Source: Niabella sp. (GTDB lineage Bacteria > Bacteroidota > Bacteroidia > Chitinophagales > Chitinophagaceae). From it: a stretch of DNA of 64,000 bases. Made by a program: the position numbers and the translations under genes. Positions 34,597 through 43,827 of this stretch are shown one piece after another (positions within the stretch are counted from its first letter, which is position 1; every line of letters begins with the position of its first letter). The notes under the pieces were generated by a model. The model worked only from the letters and a program-made list of their open reading frames with translations. It had not been told where the DNA came from and did not search any database. The stretch spans positions 1-64,000 of the forward strand of contig NZ_JASLGT010000012.1 in assembly GCF_030150205.1 (NCBI RefSeq), read 5' to 3'.

Positions 34597-35013
34597 TTAT
34601 TTCCTGGAGTTCAGGTATTCGAGTACATCGCCCGATGCAATAACCGGTTTGTCATTGATTGCATGATTAAACCAGTATACCCAGGCTTCAAAAGACGCAT
34701 CGTTATGAAGGACCTGCGAAAGTTCCCGTTTATAGTCGGCGGTTTCACCGGCCTCAGGATGCAATCCCTCGTACCCATCCAGCTGTGCGATGGCATACGA
34801 TAGCTGATGGGTATGGCGGATTTTGTATAATTCTCCGATGATCTTTCGCCCGCTGCTGTCCGGAAGGGCCGCAGGGTATGCTCCCAGGTCGTATAAAGTA
34901 CCGGATGCCGTGGCCGGTCCAACCAATTCAAAATAACGGGCAATATATTCATAGGCCGGGCTTTTGAACCCGCTTAACAGGGAGCCGTACACAAACAGGT
35001 AATTGCTTTGCAT
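34597..35013 (-). CDS. Gamma-glutamylcyclotransferase-like protein
   Basis: 138 residues. The N-terminus LFVYGSLLSGFKSP is the family's YGSLxxG substrate loop, and the conserved acidic position occurs in LDGYEGL. GGCT-fold proteins cyclise gamma-glutamyl amines or act on other gamma-glutamyl compounds, releasing 5-oxoproline; the bacterial substrate is often unknown. It is 12 bp downstream of the LUD gene on the same strand, so probably co-transcribed with it. Confidence 0.88.
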   Translation of the reverse strand: MQSNYLFVYGSLLSGFKSPAYEYIARYFELVGPATASGTLYDLGAYPAALPDSSGRKIIGELYKIRHTHQLSYAIAQLDGYEGLHPEAGETADYKRELSQVLHNDASFEAWVYWFNHAINDKPVIASGDVLEYLNSRK

Positions 35014-35025
35014 ATAATGGGGTTG

Positions 35026-35667
35026 CTATTCGGAGATGTCGTCAATTAAAAAAACAAATACTTCTTTCGGGCCATGTACACCTACCACCAGGGTCTTTTC
35101 AATATCCGCCGTACGGCTGGGGCCGGTGGCAAAGGTCATCAGGGAGGGTAGGGCATCGTTGTACCGTTCTTTCAATCCTTCCAGCGCATCTTTTACATCA
35201 AAAACCAGCTGACTGGTGTACGCGATACAAATATGAACCGGTGCATAAACGCTGGTTCTCCGGCCACTGAGCTGAGCCGCGCTCATTACAATGCTTCCTG
35301 TACGGGCAACCAGGTACTCGCAGCTGGTGATGGCTACATCACAGGCTTCAAGGTCTGCCGGGTTGCTGCTGATCTCAAGCTGCTGACCCATCAGCACAGA
35401 CAGTTCCGGTTCCTGGCAATAGATCTTTTGCCAGCCGGTTTTTGACAACAGGGCATGAAACTGGCTGATCAGTTCTTTCCGGCTCAAACAAAAGGCAAAT
35501 TGCCCCTGGAGTGCCGTAAAACGTTCTGCAAATTCAATTTCCAGTTCCTGGTGAAGCGGCTGGAAAACCAGCGATTGTCCCTCACTTTTGGGAAAAGGGA
35601 TGGGTGTTGGCTGGCTCAGTGCTTCCCGGATCTTCTTTAGTACGGTATCTTTTGAGGATCTGATCAC
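35026..35667 (-). CDS. LUD-domain protein (LutC/YkgG family)
   Basis: 213 residues, starting at GTG 35667. It has the LUD fold signatures CDVAITSCEYLVARTGSIVMS and PSLMTFATGPSRTADIEKTLVVGVHGP. Family members belong to the LutABC lactate-utilisation complex, but here lutA/lutB are absent; in Bacteroidota this protein commonly sits beside ftsH (recalled synteny), so a lactate role is not assured. It is followed by the gamma-glutamylcyclotransferase gene. Confidence 0.88.
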   Translation of the reverse strand: MIRSSKDTVLKKIREALSQPTPIPFPKSEGQSLVFQPLHQELEIEFAERFTALQGQFAFCLSRKELISQFHALLSKTGWQKIYCQEPELSVLMGQQLEISSNPADLEACDVAITSCEYLVARTGSIVMSAAQLSGRRTSVYAPVHICIAYTSQLVFDVKDALEGLKERYNDALPSLMTFATGPSRTADIEKTLVVGVHGPKEVFVFLIDDISE

Positions 35668-35847
35668 TGTGCGAATTTAGTCAATTAGCCGATGTACCTG
35701 ACAGATTCTACATACAATATTTTAGAATCCGGGCCGGTGTATTTATAACTACCGGCGTCTGTATTGTTCTTCTTTCAGGAAGATGTTTTTGATGCCGGCA
35801 AACGTATAAAATACGTTTTGTTAAAGCGTGCAATACATTAAAAGAAA

Positions 35848-35883
35848 AAAGCGTTGTTTCAACATGTGTGAAACAACGCTTTG
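35848..35883 (-). terminator. Strong intrinsic terminator after ftsH
   Basis: On the minus strand AGCGTTGTTTCA pairs perfectly with TGAAACAACGCT around a 7-nt loop, followed by a run of six T ahead of CTTTT. It separates ftsH from the LUD gene. Confidence 0.85.
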
Positions 35884-35901
35884 CAATAAGTATGATAACG
35901 A

Positions 35902-37968
35902 TTAATTCGCTGTCGGACTTGTGGGAGGCACACCACCGGGAACCGGTTCAATCGGAACTACCGGGGGTTCATCCGCCAGCAATTTCTTTTCCTCAAAGGG
36001 CCGTTTGCCAATCAGGACTTCCACATCTGCCTGGAACAATACTTCTTTTTCCAGCAGCGCTTTTGCAATGATCTCTACCTGCTCTTTCTTTTCTGTTAAA
36101 AGAGCTACCGTTTTGTCATAACATTCGGCAATGATGGCCCGTACTTCCTCATCGATCAGTTTGGACGTTTCTTCACTGTACGGTTTTGTAAAAGAGGTAT
36201 CCTGATGCGGGTTATAGAAACTCACATTCCCTACTTTTTTGCTCATGCCGTACACAGTTACCATCGAGTATGCGATTTGTGTTACATTCTCCAGATCGCT
36301 TCCGGCACCGGTAGATATTTTTCCAAAAAAGATCTGCTCACTTACGCGGCCGCCCAGAGCCATGCACATACGATGTATCAGGTCTTCGGTCCGGTAAAGG
36401 TATTGCTCCTTCGGAGTGTACTGTGCATATCCCAAAGCCGCTGTTCCTCTTGGAACAATGGTTACTTTCAGCAGCGGATACGCATGCTCCAGGAACCATC
36501 CGGCTACAGCATGTCCTGCTTCATGGTACGCAATTACTTCCTTCTCGTGCGGGGCAATGATTTTGTTTTTCTTTTCAAGACCTCCAATTACCCGGTCAAT
36601 GGCATCCTGGAAGTCGGCCATATCCACCCCGCTTTTGTTTTTACGGGCTGCGATCAATGCAGCTTCATTACAAACGTTGGCAATATCTGCCCCCGCAAAA
36701 CCGGGCGTTTGTTCTGCCAGTTTATGAATATCCAGCGATTCGGAGGTTTTGATCTCTTTTAAATGTACCTTAAAGATCGCTTCACGGCCGGCCAGGTCGG
36801 GTTGGTCGATGGTGATCTGACGGTCGAAACGGCCCGGCCGAAGTAATGCAGAATCCAATACATCCGGGCGGTTGGTAGCGGCCAGTACAATGATACCGGT
36901 ATCCGTACCAAACCCATCCATTTCCACCAGCATCTGGTTCAGTGTGCTTTCCCGCTCATCATTACTCATCATGGCATTTTTACCACGTGCACGGCCAATG
37001 GCGTCAATTTCATCAATAAAAATGATACAGGGGGCTTTTTCACGGGCCTGTTTAAACAGGTCGCGTACCCGGCTGGCACCTACGCCAACAAACATTTCCA
37101 CAAAATCGGAGCCGCTCAGGCTGAAAAAAGGTACCTGTGCTTCGCCGGCCATCGCCTTTGCCAAAAGGGTTTTACCGGTTCCGGGAGGACCCACCAGCAG
37201 GGCGCCTTTGGGTATTTTACCACCAAGACTCGTGTATTTTTTTGGATTTCTTAAAAAATCAACAATTTCCATCACCTCCACTTTCGCCTCATCCAGCCCT
37301 GCCACATCTGCAAAAGTGATGTTTACCCGGGTGCCTTTATCAAAAAGAGTGGCCTTGGATTTACCGATATTAAAAATACCGCCAGGTCCGGCACCGCCAC
37401 CGGCGCCACCACCCATTTTGCGCATCATTAAGATCCATACGCCAATCAATAAAAGGAACGGAAGAATAAAACTGATCGAACGGCCGATAAAATCGCTGTC
37501 ATTCGTTACTGTTTTTGGAGGCTGCACCACCTGGGGATGATCTTTGTAGAAGTCTTTCATCTGATCGACAAACTTATCCCCGCTGGTAATTTCAAAAAAC
37601 ATGTTGGGATCGTTGTTGGCCGGTATCAGGGTATTGCCACCTTTTCCTTTATCGGTTTCCTGGTATTTGGAAAGACTGTCTTTTTTTATCCAGACTCTTA
37701 CAACACTCCGGTTGTTTACAATCGCATATTTGTCTACATCGCCTTTTTGAACCATGGCCTGGAATACATCAATATTGATCTCTTTGCTCGAAGAACCAAA
37801 TGGATTCAGGAATTGCAAGGCCAGCATAATGGCCAGGATGATAATAAATGCCCAATAGCTGCCAAATCTCACCTTTTTGGGTTCATTACCGCCACCGTTA
37901 CCCGAAGGCTTGGGTGAAAACGGGTTATTCCGCTGTTTTTCTTGTCTGTTATAATTGTTTTGAGACAT
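35902..37968 (-). CDS. ftsH: ATP-dependent zinc metalloprotease FtsH
   Basis: 688 residues. Two membrane helices (about residues 33-50 and 160-178) flank a periplasmic domain. AAA domain with Walker A GPPGTGKTLLAKA, Walker B CIIFIDEIDAIG and the arginine-finger region; C-terminal M41 protease with HEAGH. The N-terminal tail is Asn/Gln-rich and the C-terminal tail Pro-rich. It degrades unassembled membrane proteins and short-lived regulators in the inner membrane. rsfS lies 71 bp upstream on the same strand, so they may form an operon. Confidence 0.98.
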   Translation of the reverse strand: MSQNNYNRQEKQRNNPFSPKPSGNGGGNEPKKVRFGSYWAFIIILAIMLALQFLNPFGSSSKEINIDVFQAMVQKGDVDKYAIVNNRSVVRVWIKKDSLSKYQETDKGKGGNTLIPANNDPNMFFEITSGDKFVDQMKDFYKDHPQVVQPPKTVTNDSDFIGRSISFILPFLLLIGVWILMMRKMGGGAGGGAGPGGIFNIGKSKATLFDKGTRVNITFADVAGLDEAKVEVMEIVDFLRNPKKYTSLGGKIPKGALLVGPPGTGKTLLAKAMAGEAQVPFFSLSGSDFVEMFVGVGASRVRDLFKQAREKAPCIIFIDEIDAIGRARGKNAMMSNDERESTLNQMLVEMDGFGTDTGIIVLAATNRPDVLDSALLRPGRFDRQITIDQPDLAGREAIFKVHLKEIKTSESLDIHKLAEQTPGFAGADIANVCNEAALIAARKNKSGVDMADFQDAIDRVIGGLEKKNKIIAPHEKEVIAYHEAGHAVAGWFLEHAYPLLKVTIVPRGTAALGYAQYTPKEQYLYRTEDLIHRMCMALGGRVSEQIFFGKISTGAGSDLENVTQIAYSMVTVYGMSKKVGNVSFYNPHQDTSFTKPYSEETSKLIDEEVRAIIAECYDKTVALLTEKKEQVEIIAKALLEKEVLFQADVEVLIGKRPFEEKKLLADEPPVVPIEPVPGGVPPTSPTAN

Positions 37969-38039
37969 GTTCTGTAATTATGATACTATAAGGCAAATTT
38001 TATTGAAATGTTTAAAGAGGTATTATTATTTTTCCTCAA

Positions 38040-38447
38040 TCAAGACTCATTGTGCTCTTTTGCATTGCTGTCACTCCACATTTCTTCCAGGTTGTAGAAT
38101 TTGCGTTGTTCCGGCAGCATGATATGAACGACAACATTCACATAGTCCATTAAAACCCATTGCAGTTTTTGTCCTCCTTCCCGCTGGTAAACATTTTCTC
38201 CGGTTGCCTCTTTAACCCGGTATTCAATGTTATCGGCGATCGATTTGATCTGGGGGCCGCTGGTAGCCTCGCATATGATAAAAAAATCAGATACGGCTTC
38301 TGTTATCTGCCTCAGATCCAATGAAACAATACGTTCCCCCTTTTTTTCCTGGATGGCAGAAATGATCGTCTTGAAAATTTTAGAATTTCTTGTAAGCCTG
38401 GCTGTACCTGAAATTTTACGTTTTGTTAGCGATGCTAATGGTTCCAA
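38040..38447 (-). CDS. rsfS: Ribosome silencing factor RsfS
   Basis: 135 residues. The core IISAIQEKKGERIVSLDLRQI, DFFIICEATSGPQIKSIADNI, GGQKLQWVLMDYVNVVVHIM and FYNLEEMWSDS is the RsfS/Iojap fold, which binds uL14 and blocks subunit joining in starvation. The first codon here is TTG at 38447; no ATG precedes the core, so the exact start is uncertain. It is divergent from birA with a 92-bp gap and precedes ftsH. Confidence 0.93.
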   Translation of the reverse strand: MEPLASLTKRKISGTARLTRNSKIFKTIISAIQEKKGERIVSLDLRQITEAVSDFFIICEATSGPQIKSIADNIEYRVKEATGENVYQREGGQKLQWVLMDYVNVVVHIMLPEQRKFYNLEEMWSDSNAKEHNES

Positions 38448-38539
38448 ATAGAAGAATTTATATTTTTTTAACGGGAATCGACCCCTTTACAGGAACTGAA
38501 TCCTTAAACTTATTTTACTTTGTTCAAAAATAGCAAATA

Positions 38540-39313
38540 TTGACGCAAAAAAAGGCAGATGCTTCCCAATTTCCTGTTGTCATTGAATTGCCGCAGGTAG
38601 ACAGTACCAATAACTATGCCCTTAGCCGGATACGTGAAGGTTTGGCATACCATGGCATGGGGATTTTTGCGCACGAGCAACTGGCCGGTAAGGGGCAACG
38701 AGGTAAAAAATGGGTGACCGCATCGGGGCAAAACATCCACCTGAGCCTTATTATAGCGCCTAAAAGCCTGGAACTGGACCATTTATTTGCATTGAGTGCG
38801 ATGATTGCGGTGGAAACCCGGGCATTTTTGGCGGATCTGGCACCCGGCAACTGGTTTATTAAATGGCCGAATGATATTTATTTTCAAGACAGAAAGGCAG
38901 TTGGAATGCTGATTGAAAACATCATTACCGGACAGAAATGGAAATGGGCGGTGGCTGGTATCGGGATCAATATCAACCAGGATCATTTTCCGGAGGAACT
39001 GAAGCAGGCCGTTTCCCTTAAACAGGTAACCGGGAAAAGCTTTGACTGCCTGACGCTGGCAAACGAATTGGCGGAGCGTATTTTTAAGCGGTTTAAAGCG
39101 CTGGATGCCGGTTTTGAAGCCAGTTTCGCCACCGTGCTGGAGCAATATAACCGTTTTTTATACAAGCGAAACGAACAGGTAACATTCCGGGATGAGCAGG
39201 GCGGCATATTTTCCGCAGTGGTGAAAGCCGTAAGCGCGGAGGGCCAGCTGTTGCTGGAAGGCGCTCCCAAGCCCATGTATGATTTTGGCGAGTTAGGCTG
39301 GCAGATAGTGTAA
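38540..39313 (+). CDS. birA: Biotin--[acetyl-CoA-carboxylase] ligase
   Basis: 257 residues, starting at a TTG (38540); no ATG lies before the conserved core. VDSTNNYALSRI, the biotin-binding FAHEQLAGKGQRGKKW, NIHLSLII, IKWPNDIYF and GIGININ identify the group without an N-terminal DNA-binding domain, so it is an enzyme only, not a repressor. It attaches biotin to acyl-CoA carboxylase carrier proteins in the cytoplasm. The 92-bp gap to rsfS holds both promoters, with a near-consensus TTACTTTG at 38515-38522. Confidence 0.95.
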   Translation: MTQKKADASQFPVVIELPQVDSTNNYALSRIREGLAYHGMGIFAHEQLAGKGQRGKKWVTASGQNIHLSLIIAPKSLELDHLFALSAMIAVETRAFLADLAPGNWFIKWPNDIYFQDRKAVGMLIENIITGQKWKWAVAGIGININQDHFPEELKQAVSLKQVTGKSFDCLTLANELAERIFKRFKALDAGFEASFATVLEQYNRFLYKRNEQVTFRDEQGGIFSAVVKAVSAEGQLLLEGAPKPMYDFGELGWQIV

Positions 39314-39344
39314 GGAAATATGGCCGCGTTTCCGGTAGTAATCA

Positions 39345-39686
39345 TCACACCTGCGCATTGCCATTCTTCTTCAATTCAAACCGGGCCAGGATAGCGGCAT
39401 CCTTTTCAGCAGCCCGGGCTTCTTTTTCAAGCGGGCAGTTATAATACCCATATTTTATGGACTGAACCAGGTATTTGAATAAAAATCTGAGTACTCCGTA
39501 TCGTTGGTATTGTTCAATGTGTTTCAGCTCGTGCCGCACCCAACGTTCATCCGCCAGGAATGCAGCCTGGCTAACCCCATACAAATGAATGGTGTGGCCA
39601 AGGACCATGGCCACATTTTTTGATTTTAATTTTCCGGCGGCCAGCCGGGCAAGGAATGAATTTTCTTTAATGCGAAAAAAATGCAT
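39345..39686 (-). CDS. Putative small metallopeptidase-like protein with HELKH motif
   Basis: 113 residues. ERWVRHELKHIEQYQRYG contains an HExxH motif followed by E/Q in helix context, like the DUF4157-type zinc proteins, and KEARAAEKDA is a possible third-ligand helix. The start ATG at 39686 gives a basic N-terminus without signal peptide. It may be a zinc-binding protease-like protein or a degenerate derivative; catalysis is unproven. It is convergent with birA and divergent from the Uma2 gene. Confidence 0.65.
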   Translation of the reverse strand: MHFFRIKENSFLARLAAGKLKSKNVAMVLGHTIHLYGVSQAAFLADERWVRHELKHIEQYQRYGVLRFLFKYLVQSIKYGYYNCPLEKEARAAEKDAAILARFELKKNGNAQV

Positions 39687-39744
39687 GATCGGTGACTCAA
39701 AAATACGACAGAAAACCCGCTGTAAAAAGTTGTAACTTGCAAAT

Positions 39745-40347
39745 ATGGAAGATCATATTTTGAATGAGCCTGCACCCGCTTACCAGAAAGCATATTACAC
39801 CATTCCGGAATACCTGGAAATGGAGAACGCTTCCCCGGAAAAACATGAGTACTACCGCGGCGGAATTTTTGCCATGGCCGGCGCCGGAAGAAAGCACAAT
39901 GTTATTTTCTCAAACATGATGGGGCAATTGTACTTGCAGCTTCGGGGGAAACCGTGTACGCCCTTTGGAAGTGATATGCGGATTCATATCCCGGAAAATA
40001 CACTATTCACTTACCCCGATATTTCCATTATCTGCGGAGATATTGTTTCTTCCCCCGAAGATGCCGAAACCGCTGTTGCTCCTACTGTGCTGATCGAGAT
40101 CCTTTCGCGTTCTACAAGAGATTATGACCGGGGCAGCAAATTCAAACTATACCGCGATATCCCGGCATTGAAAGAGTATATCCTGGTCGATTCAGAAAGC
40201 ATCAGCATCGAAGTGTTCCGGCTCAATAACTCCGGGCATTGGGAGCTGGAAGAGTATAAAACTTCCGGCGATACCCTGATCATTAAAGCAGTTGATGCCC
40301 GCATTGCAATTCCTGATATTTACGAAGGAACCAAATTAACATCGTAA
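39745..40347 (+). CDS. Uma2-family (DUF820) putative restriction-like endonuclease
   Basis: 200 residues. KAYYTIPEYLEMENASPEKHEYYRGG, the PD-type block FTYPDISIICGD, VLIEILSRSTRDYDRGSKF and the YILVDSES strand are the marks of the Uma2 family, which has a PD-(D/E)xK nuclease fold. Biological roles are not established; copies are abundant in cyanobacteria and Bacteroidota and often mobile. No partner gene is evident, and it is convergent with bcp. Confidence 0.9.
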   Translation: MEDHILNEPAPAYQKAYYTIPEYLEMENASPEKHEYYRGGIFAMAGAGRKHNVIFSNMMGQLYLQLRGKPCTPFGSDMRIHIPENTLFTYPDISIICGDIVSSPEDAETAVAPTVLIEILSRSTRDYDRGSKFKLYRDIPALKEYILVDSESISIEVFRLNNSGHWELEEYKTSGDTLIIKAVDARIAIPDIYEGTKLTS

Positions 40348-40373
40348 ACCGCCGGTGAGCCGGTTGGTGCGTT

Positions 40374-40841
40374 TTATTTTTTCAGCTTGCTGATAATTTC
40401 TTCCGCATGACTGGCGCTTTTGGGCTTGAGGAAGATTTTCTGGATGATCCCTTTTTCATCGATCACAAAAGTAGTGCGGTGTAAGCCCATATACTTATTG
40501 CCGAACATTTGTTTTTCGCCCCATACTCCATATTTTTCAATAATGACATGCCGCGGGTCGGCCAGCAGCGGAAAGGGAAGCGAAAATTTCTTTTCGAATT
40601 TCTTGTGCTTTGCCTCATCATCGGGACTAATGCCAATGATTTGTAAACCTTCTTTTTTCAAAAGGGCGTAATTGTCGCGCAGGTTGCAGGCCTGTATAGT
40701 GCAGGTAGGTGTGTCATCCTCAGGATAAAAATACAGGACTACTTTTTGCCCTTTAAAATCTTTCAGCGAAATCTTTTTACCATCCTGATCGGTACCGGTA
40801 AATGCGGGGGCTTTGTCACCCTCTTTTAAATGCGTTGCCAT
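40374..40841 (-). CDS. bcp: Thioredoxin-dependent thiol peroxidase (bacterioferritin comigratory protein)
   Basis: 155 residues. PrxQ-type peroxiredoxin: FYPEDDTPTCTIQACNLRDN gives the peroxidatic Cys47 and the resolving Cys52 five residues on, plus the Thr/Pro of the active site, and Arg in HRTTFVIDEKG. It reduces H2O2 and organic hydroperoxides with electrons from thioredoxin in the cytoplasm. It lies 25 bp after the large M23 gene on the same strand and is convergent with the Uma2-family gene. Confidence 0.95.
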   Translation of the reverse strand: MATHLKEGDKAPAFTGTDQDGKKISLKDFKGQKVVLYFYPEDDTPTCTIQACNLRDNYALLKKEGLQIIGISPDDEAKHKKFEKKFSLPFPLLADPRHVIIEKYGVWGEKQMFGNKYMGLHRTTFVIDEKGIIQKIFLKPKSASHAEEIISKLKK

Positions 40842-40865
40842 ATAAATTTAAACAGTTTTTGCTCC

Positions 40866-42740
40866 TTATTTTTTCTTCTTGCTGGGGGTCTTTTTTACGG
40901 TCTTCCCAGAAGACGTCTTTCCTCCTGTTTTTGACCGGGAGGGATTGGTCTTTTTTGAAACGGTATGTTTGCCGGAAGCCGTTTTTTTTGTGGTGGTTTT
41001 CGACCGTTCGCGTACCGGTTCATCCGCAACAGTACCGGCTCCTCTTCTAAACTTCCAGCTGCGTTCGGTTTTGTTGCCTGCTATATCTGTAACAGTTACG
41101 GTAAGGGTATGTTCTCCCGGAGGTACTTTTTCATCAAAATAATAGAGATACGTTTTGCCCTTATCATTGGTAAACCGTATCCAGCGGCCATCTATCTCCG
41201 CACGGAAACCGGCAATACCGGAATTGTCGGTAGGGGTAAAGGCGATCCGGGAACTGCGGCTGAGATCAACAATTTCACCACTGCCCAATGCATTGATGGA
41301 GGGGGGCGTATTGTCTACAAAAGCTTCAAAGGTCCCGAAATCACGAAATAATGCACTCACCCATTCCCCGTTCCAGCTGGCTTTTTTTACCGTATTGCTG
41401 CTGCCGGTTCTTTTGATCACAATGCGATCGCGGTTCTCTTGCGTAACCGGTTTTTCCGGTTTAATGCGTACTTCAAAATCGCTGTGCACCGGAATATCAT
41501 TTTCGCCCAGTTTATGCCTTGCAGAAATGCTGCTGCCGCCTCCAGAGGGAAACCGTGCGTAACCGGCGTTCATTTTATCATACAAAACAAACATCGGCAG
41601 GTAGGCCTCAAAGTCAGGTTTAAAAATGCGGTTCAACCGGTTGGGTAACCATTCATAGGACTTAACAGCAGGAGGTGCAGTTCCGTTGTTTTTTAGTTTA
41701 AATGAAAGGGTTGCCGTATTGCCGCGGGTATCGCTTACCAGCAGTTGTATATCATGGTCACTGGTGTCTTTCAACCGGATCGTATTGTTATTCCAGCCCA
41801 GATCATAATAAACGCCTCCGCGGTCGCCCGGGAGTTTGGATACATGCTGCACCCAGGGTCCGCCACTGGCCTTCATCTTATAATCAACCTGGCAATTCAT
41901 ATACCGGGTGTTGTTATAGCCGATGCTGTCGATATAAAAGCTGGAGATCTCCTGCTCGTCAAAAAAAAGCCGGGCACTGTAAATGCCATCGCGGTTGCCG
42001 GCACTGTTCCAGGTATCGTAGGCCTGAATGGCAAAGCTCAGGTTGTTGAGCGCGGTTTGAATAGTGCCTCCCGAAACGGTGTAATTGGTTCCTGCCCGGT
42101 GCAGCGAAAACCCGGCTGGGTACTGGTCGTAGCTGCTGTTGCTCCGGTCGTACATCACCAGCTTCACCAGGGTTGGGGGGTAAATATCATTAAACGGCGT
42201 GCCAAACAGATCCGGGTTCAAACGCCTTCCGGATTTGGTATCGATCACCTCCCAATGTACATGAGGCCCCTGGGAACCACCGGTAGTACCGCTATAGGAA
42301 ATAAAATCTCCTTTTTTTACCGGGAATTTTCCCGGCGGAATATCCAGGTGGGTTTCCCAGGATTCCTGCTGGTACTGATGGTTGGTTACATATGCTTCCA
42401 GATCGGGCCGGAAATCATTCAGATGACCATACAGTGTAGAGAGTCCGTTGGGGTGATTGATGATGATCCAGCGACCCCAGCTTAAGGGTTCAATACCTAC
42501 AAACGCAATATAGCCATCTGCCGCTGCTACCACCTGCTGGTTTACTTTTTGATTGGTGCGCACATCCAGCCCCATATGCCAGTGATTGGGACGCAATTCA
42601 CCCATATTGGCAACAATATCGGGCGTCAGCAGGGTGGGCCAGCGGAAATAATTTTGCGGGTAAACCGGTTTTTTATAAAGTTGAGCATGCGAAAAACAAC
42701 CGGCTAACAAGAACAGGGATAAGAAAAAATGCTTTGCCAT
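40866..42740 (-). CDS. Secreted M23-type metallopeptidase with Lys-rich tail
   Basis: 624 residues from ATG 42740, which starts the signal peptide MAKHFFLSLFLLAGCFSHAQ; the longer upstream reading has no such feature. The LytM/M23 domain (residues about 35-185) has HMGLDVR, HVHWEV and GTTGGSQGPH motifs with the Zn ligands. Beta-sandwich modules fill residues about 200-560. The C-terminal ~50 residues are Lys/Ser/Thr-rich and end in KKKK, a polycationic tail. It probably cuts or binds peptidoglycan peptides. A TATTTTTG -7 box ends five bases before the ATG, again suggesting a leaderless mRNA. Confidence 0.88.
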   Translation of the reverse strand: MAKHFFLSLFLLAGCFSHAQLYKKPVYPQNYFRWPTLLTPDIVANMGELRPNHWHMGLDVRTNQKVNQQVVAAADGYIAFVGIEPLSWGRWIIINHPNGLSTLYGHLNDFRPDLEAYVTNHQYQQESWETHLDIPPGKFPVKKGDFISYSGTTGGSQGPHVHWEVIDTKSGRRLNPDLFGTPFNDIYPPTLVKLVMYDRSNSSYDQYPAGFSLHRAGTNYTVSGGTIQTALNNLSFAIQAYDTWNSAGNRDGIYSARLFFDEQEISSFYIDSIGYNNTRYMNCQVDYKMKASGGPWVQHVSKLPGDRGGVYYDLGWNNNTIRLKDTSDHDIQLLVSDTRGNTATLSFKLKNNGTAPPAVKSYEWLPNRLNRIFKPDFEAYLPMFVLYDKMNAGYARFPSGGGSSISARHKLGENDIPVHSDFEVRIKPEKPVTQENRDRIVIKRTGSSNTVKKASWNGEWVSALFRDFGTFEAFVDNTPPSINALGSGEIVDLSRSSRIAFTPTDNSGIAGFRAEIDGRWIRFTNDKGKTYLYYFDEKVPPGEHTLTVTVTDIAGNKTERSWKFRRGAGTVADEPVRERSKTTTKKTASGKHTVSKKTNPSRSKTGGKTSSGKTVKKTPSKKKK

Positions 42741-42745
42741 CCATT

Positions 42746-42753
42746 CAAAAATA
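42746..42753 (-). promoter_or_regulatory. -7 promoter box (TATTTTTG) abutting the M23 gene
   Basis: Perfect TAnnTTTG on the minus strand, ending five bases before ATG 42740, the same geometry as the channel gene promoter at 5730-5737. Confidence 0.4.
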
Positions 42754-42805
42754 GGGAAACAGGCAGAATTGGTGTACCCTATATCCCAAATTTTAGCGAT
42801 AAAGG

Positions 42806-42825
42806 CCCTTTCCCGGAGGAAAGGG
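42806..42825. other. Perfect 8-bp hairpin between divergent M23 and cytochrome genes
   Basis: CCCTTTCC, loop CGGA, GGAAAGGG. It lies between the divergent starts at 42740 and 42859, so it may be an operator or a leader structure. Confidence 0.45.
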
Positions 42826-42858
42826 ATTACATTTATAGGTACGTAAATCCACTGCTTT

Positions 42859-43827
42859 ATGAAACGTTTCCTGAAATTTTTGATCCTTGCTGTTATCATA
42901 CTGATTGTAGCTGCATTGGGATATCTTAAAGTTTTATTGCCTGCGGTAGGAAAAGCTCCGGATGTGCAGGCGAAGTCATTACCGGACCGGGTCGAAAGAG
43001 GCCGCTACCTGGCCAATCATGTGGCCGTTTGTATGGATTGTCATTCAACAAGAGACTGGACGCGGTTTTCGGGTCCGGTGGTAGAAGGGTCAACCGGTAT
43101 AGGCGGTGAATATTTCGGTCCTGAAATGGGCTTTCCAGGTACCTTTTATTCTAAAAATATTACACCGTATCATCTTTCCGGTTGGACCGATGGTGAGATT
43201 TACCGGACCATTACAACCGGTGTGAACCGGGAGGGGGAAGCATTGTTCCCGGTGATGCCCTATTTGAATTATGGGAAAATGGATCCGGAGGATGTGTTAA
43301 GCATCATTGCCTACCTGCGCACCCTGACATCCATAAAAAGTGATCCGCCGGCCCGGAAGATCGACTTCCCGCTGAACTTTATCATCAATACCATCCCGAA
43401 AAAGGCGGTGCCGATGCCGCGGCCTGATACGTCCGATGTGGTGAAGCGGGGTGAATACCTGGTGACGATTGCCGCCTGCGTGGAATGTCATACACCTATT
43501 GAGAAAGGACAGATCATACTGGAAAAAGCATTCAATGGAGGACGGGAATTTGTGATGCCGGCCGGTGTTTTGCACACACCTAATATTACACCCGATGTTA
43601 AAACCGGCATTGGCGCCTGGACAGATAGTATGTTCGTTAGCCGGTTTAAATCATACAATCTGCCCGGAGCGCTGCACCCTGTAGGAAAAAAGGAGTTCAA
43701 CACGATCATGCCCTGGAGTATGTATGCGGGTATGACGGAGCGTGATCTGAAAGCCATTTTTGCGTACCTCAAAACAATAAAGCCGGCAGATCATCGCGTG
43801 GTTATATTTACAGAAGCAAAAAAATAG
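42859..43827 (+). CDS. Dihaem c-type cytochrome, membrane-anchored
   Basis: 322 residues. One N-terminal membrane helix (about residues 6-28) anchors two cytochrome c domains with CMDCH (Cys58-His62) and CVECH (about residues 208-212). LPDRVERGRYLANHVA and VVKRGEYLVTIAA begin the two haem modules, which look like an internal duplication. It resembles subunits of dehydrogenase or oxidase electron chains in Bacteroidota; the partner is not in the window. It is divergent from the M23 gene. Confidence 0.92.
   Translation: MKRFLKFLILAVIILIVAALGYLKVLLPAVGKAPDVQAKSLPDRVERGRYLANHVAVCMDCHSTRDWTRFSGPVVEGSTGIGGEYFGPEMGFPGTFYSKNITPYHLSGWTDGEIYRTITTGVNREGEALFPVMPYLNYGKMDPEDVLSIIAYLRTLTSIKSDPPARKIDFPLNFIINTIPKKAVPMPRPDTSDVVKRGEYLVTIAACVECHTPIEKGQIILEKAFNGGREFVMPAGVLHTPNITPDVKTGIGAWTDSMFVSRFKSYNLPGALHPVGKKEFNTIMPWSMYAGMTERDLKAIFAYLKTIKPADHRVVIFTEAKK

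Noticed and set aside
36872..37540. 222-codon plus-strand frame inside ftsH
   Set aside because: Antisense shadow of the AAA domain, Ser/Pro-rich low-complexity composition.
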